Below are positions 63,187 to 64,000 of a DNA stretch of 64,000 bases, in pieces. The notes under the pieces are model-generated. The model did no database searches. It was not told where the DNA came from and worked only from the letters and a program-made list of their open reading frames with translations. The stretch spans positions 1,736,001-1,800,000 of the forward strand of contig NZ_CP082271.1 of NCBI RefSeq assembly GCF_019880365.1, read 5' to 3'. The DNA comes from Pseudomonas sp. DNDY-54. GTDB lineage: Bacteria > Pseudomonadota > Gammaproteobacteria > Pseudomonadales > Pseudomonadaceae. A program made the position numbers and the translations under genes. The stretch's first letter is position 1. Each line of letters begins with the position of its first letter.

Positions 63187-64000
63187 TCAATGACGCCAGA
63201 ACGAAGGCGTCAGCATGACCAGCACGGTGATGATCTCCAGACGACCCAGCAACATGCCGACCGACAACAACCATTTTGCCGCGTCGGGCAGCGTCGAGAA
63301 GTTGCCCGCTGGACCGATGATTGGCCCCAGACCAGGCCCAACGTTGCAGACCGCTGAGGCAGCACCGGTGAGCGCGGTAATCGGATCCAGACCAAGCAGT
63401 GCCAGACACAATGCCAACACGCCGATCGTCATGGTGATGAAGAACGAGAAGGTCAGAATCGAGCGGACGATTTCTTCGTCGAGGTTGTGCCCGTTGTATT
63501 GCTGACGAATCACAGCGCGTGGATGGACCAGTTGCTTGAGGTTCGAGCGCAAGAGGGCGTAGGCGACCTGGAAACGGAACATCTTCAATCCGCCGGACGT
63601 TGAGCCCGAACACCCACCCAGGAATGTCAGGTAGAAGAACACCATGACCGCAAAACCACCCCACTGGGTGTAATCGTTAACGGCGAACCCCGTGGTCGTC
63701 ACGACGGACACCACGCTGAACGTCACGATACGCAGCGAGTCGAGCAGGTTGTCATCATGGTTGAGCCAGTACCAGCCGCTGAATAGCAGGCTGGTCACGG
63801 TCAGTACCACCAGAAAGCCCCGAACCTGCTGATCGCCTAACAGAGCGTTGCGGTTACCGCGTGCAGTTGCGACATACAAGGTGAACGGCAAGCTGCCCAG
63901 AATCATGAAGACGATAGCCACCCAGTGGGATGCCGGGCTGAACTTGCCGAGTGAAGCATCGGACGTCGAATAACCGCCCGTTGCCACGGTCGACATCGCG
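63187..64000 (-). CDS. trkH: Potassium uptake protein TrkH (partial, N-terminus beyond right edge)
   Basis: The C-terminal 271 residues of a TrkH-type K+ transporter, about 56% of the usual 484. Seen here are MSTVATGGYSTSDASLG, a pore-lining segment with the selectivity-filter glycine (VSVVTTTGFAVNDY), the FLGGCSGSTSGGLKMFR loop typical of TrkH, and the last pore loop (GAASAVCNVGPGLGPIIGPAGNF). The frame is open to the window edge. It transports K+ together with TrkA/TrkG-type partners not seen here. Confidence 0.95.
   Translation of the reverse strand, partial: AMSTVATGGYSTSDASLGKFSPASHWVAIVFMILGSLPFTLYVATARGNRNALLGDQQVRGFLVVLTVTSLLFSGWYWLNHDDNLLDSLRIVTFSVVSVVTTTGFAVNDYTQWGGFAVMVFFYLTFLGGCSGSTSGGLKMFRFQVAYALLRSNLKQLVHPRAVIRQQYNGHNLDEEIVRSILTFSFFITMTIGVLALCLALLGLDPITALTGAASAVCNVGPGLGPIIGPAGNFSTLPDAAKWLLSVGMLLGRLEIITVLVMLTPSFWRH

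Overview
The window looks like a chromosomal segment of a Pseudomonas/Stutzerimonas-type gammaproteobacterium. Support comes from GC-rich coding sequence in nearly every gene and a typical pseudomonad gene set: a RecQ with a long C-terminal extension, a MASE2 adenylate cyclase of the CyaB type, a PlpD-type patatin autotransporter, a FimV-like LysM protein, AceK, Slt, Uup and CheV. Species cannot be fixed from sequence alone. No rRNA, tRNA, CRISPR array, transposase or phage gene was seen.

Region 1 (1-9.8 kb, all minus strand) is an exopolysaccharide or surface-polysaccharide operon read from right to left. Its order is a WcaJ-type initiating phosphoglycosyltransferase, a low-molecular-weight tyrosine phosphatase (Wzb type), a Wzc-type chain-length/BY-kinase, an exported GH5 glycosidase, a Wzy/WaaL-like membrane polymerase, a GT2 glycosyltransferase, a WecG/TagA glycosyltransferase, and GDP-mannose 4,6-dehydratase cut by the left edge.

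Region 2 (10-39.4 kb) is mostly core genome: YegS-like lipid kinase, CheV behind a near-consensus flagellar sigma-28 promoter, a MOSC protein, Slt, Uup, several small membrane or hypothetical genes, a tight MoxR / GFA-family / VWA operon, CysK, AceK with a 41-codon ORF behind it, GST, DTW-domain protein, YbaN, YecA, RecQ, MarR, a FimV-like protein, PlpD and a SelT/W/H-type redox protein.

Region 3 (39.4-57.7 kb) is the most distinctive part: an aldonate (sugar-acid) catabolic island. It has three different aldonate dehydratases (XylD-type and arabinonate-type IlvD/Edd enzymes and a FucD-type enolase-superfamily enzyme), two FAH-fold proteins (XylX-type 2-keto-3-deoxypentonate dehydratase and a GguC/AraD1-family protein), an alpha-ketoglutarate-semialdehyde dehydrogenase, a complete TRAP transporter, a D-2-hydroxyacid-type flavoprotein and four regulators (one LacI/GntR type, three LysR). 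No sugar dehydrogenase or lactonase is present, so I infer that it takes up ready-made pentonates and funnels them to alpha-ketoglutarate. A LacI/GntR operator lies before xylD. A previously unlabelled 29-bp composite site recurs at the same internal spacing before three of its transcription units and suggests one shared regulon.

Region 4 (57.7-64 kb) holds an EamA exporter with an AraC regulator, CyaB, an Mpo1-like protein, a DUF808 membrane protein, a deaminase resembling the yeast cytosine deaminase, and the C-terminal part of TrkH running off the right edge.
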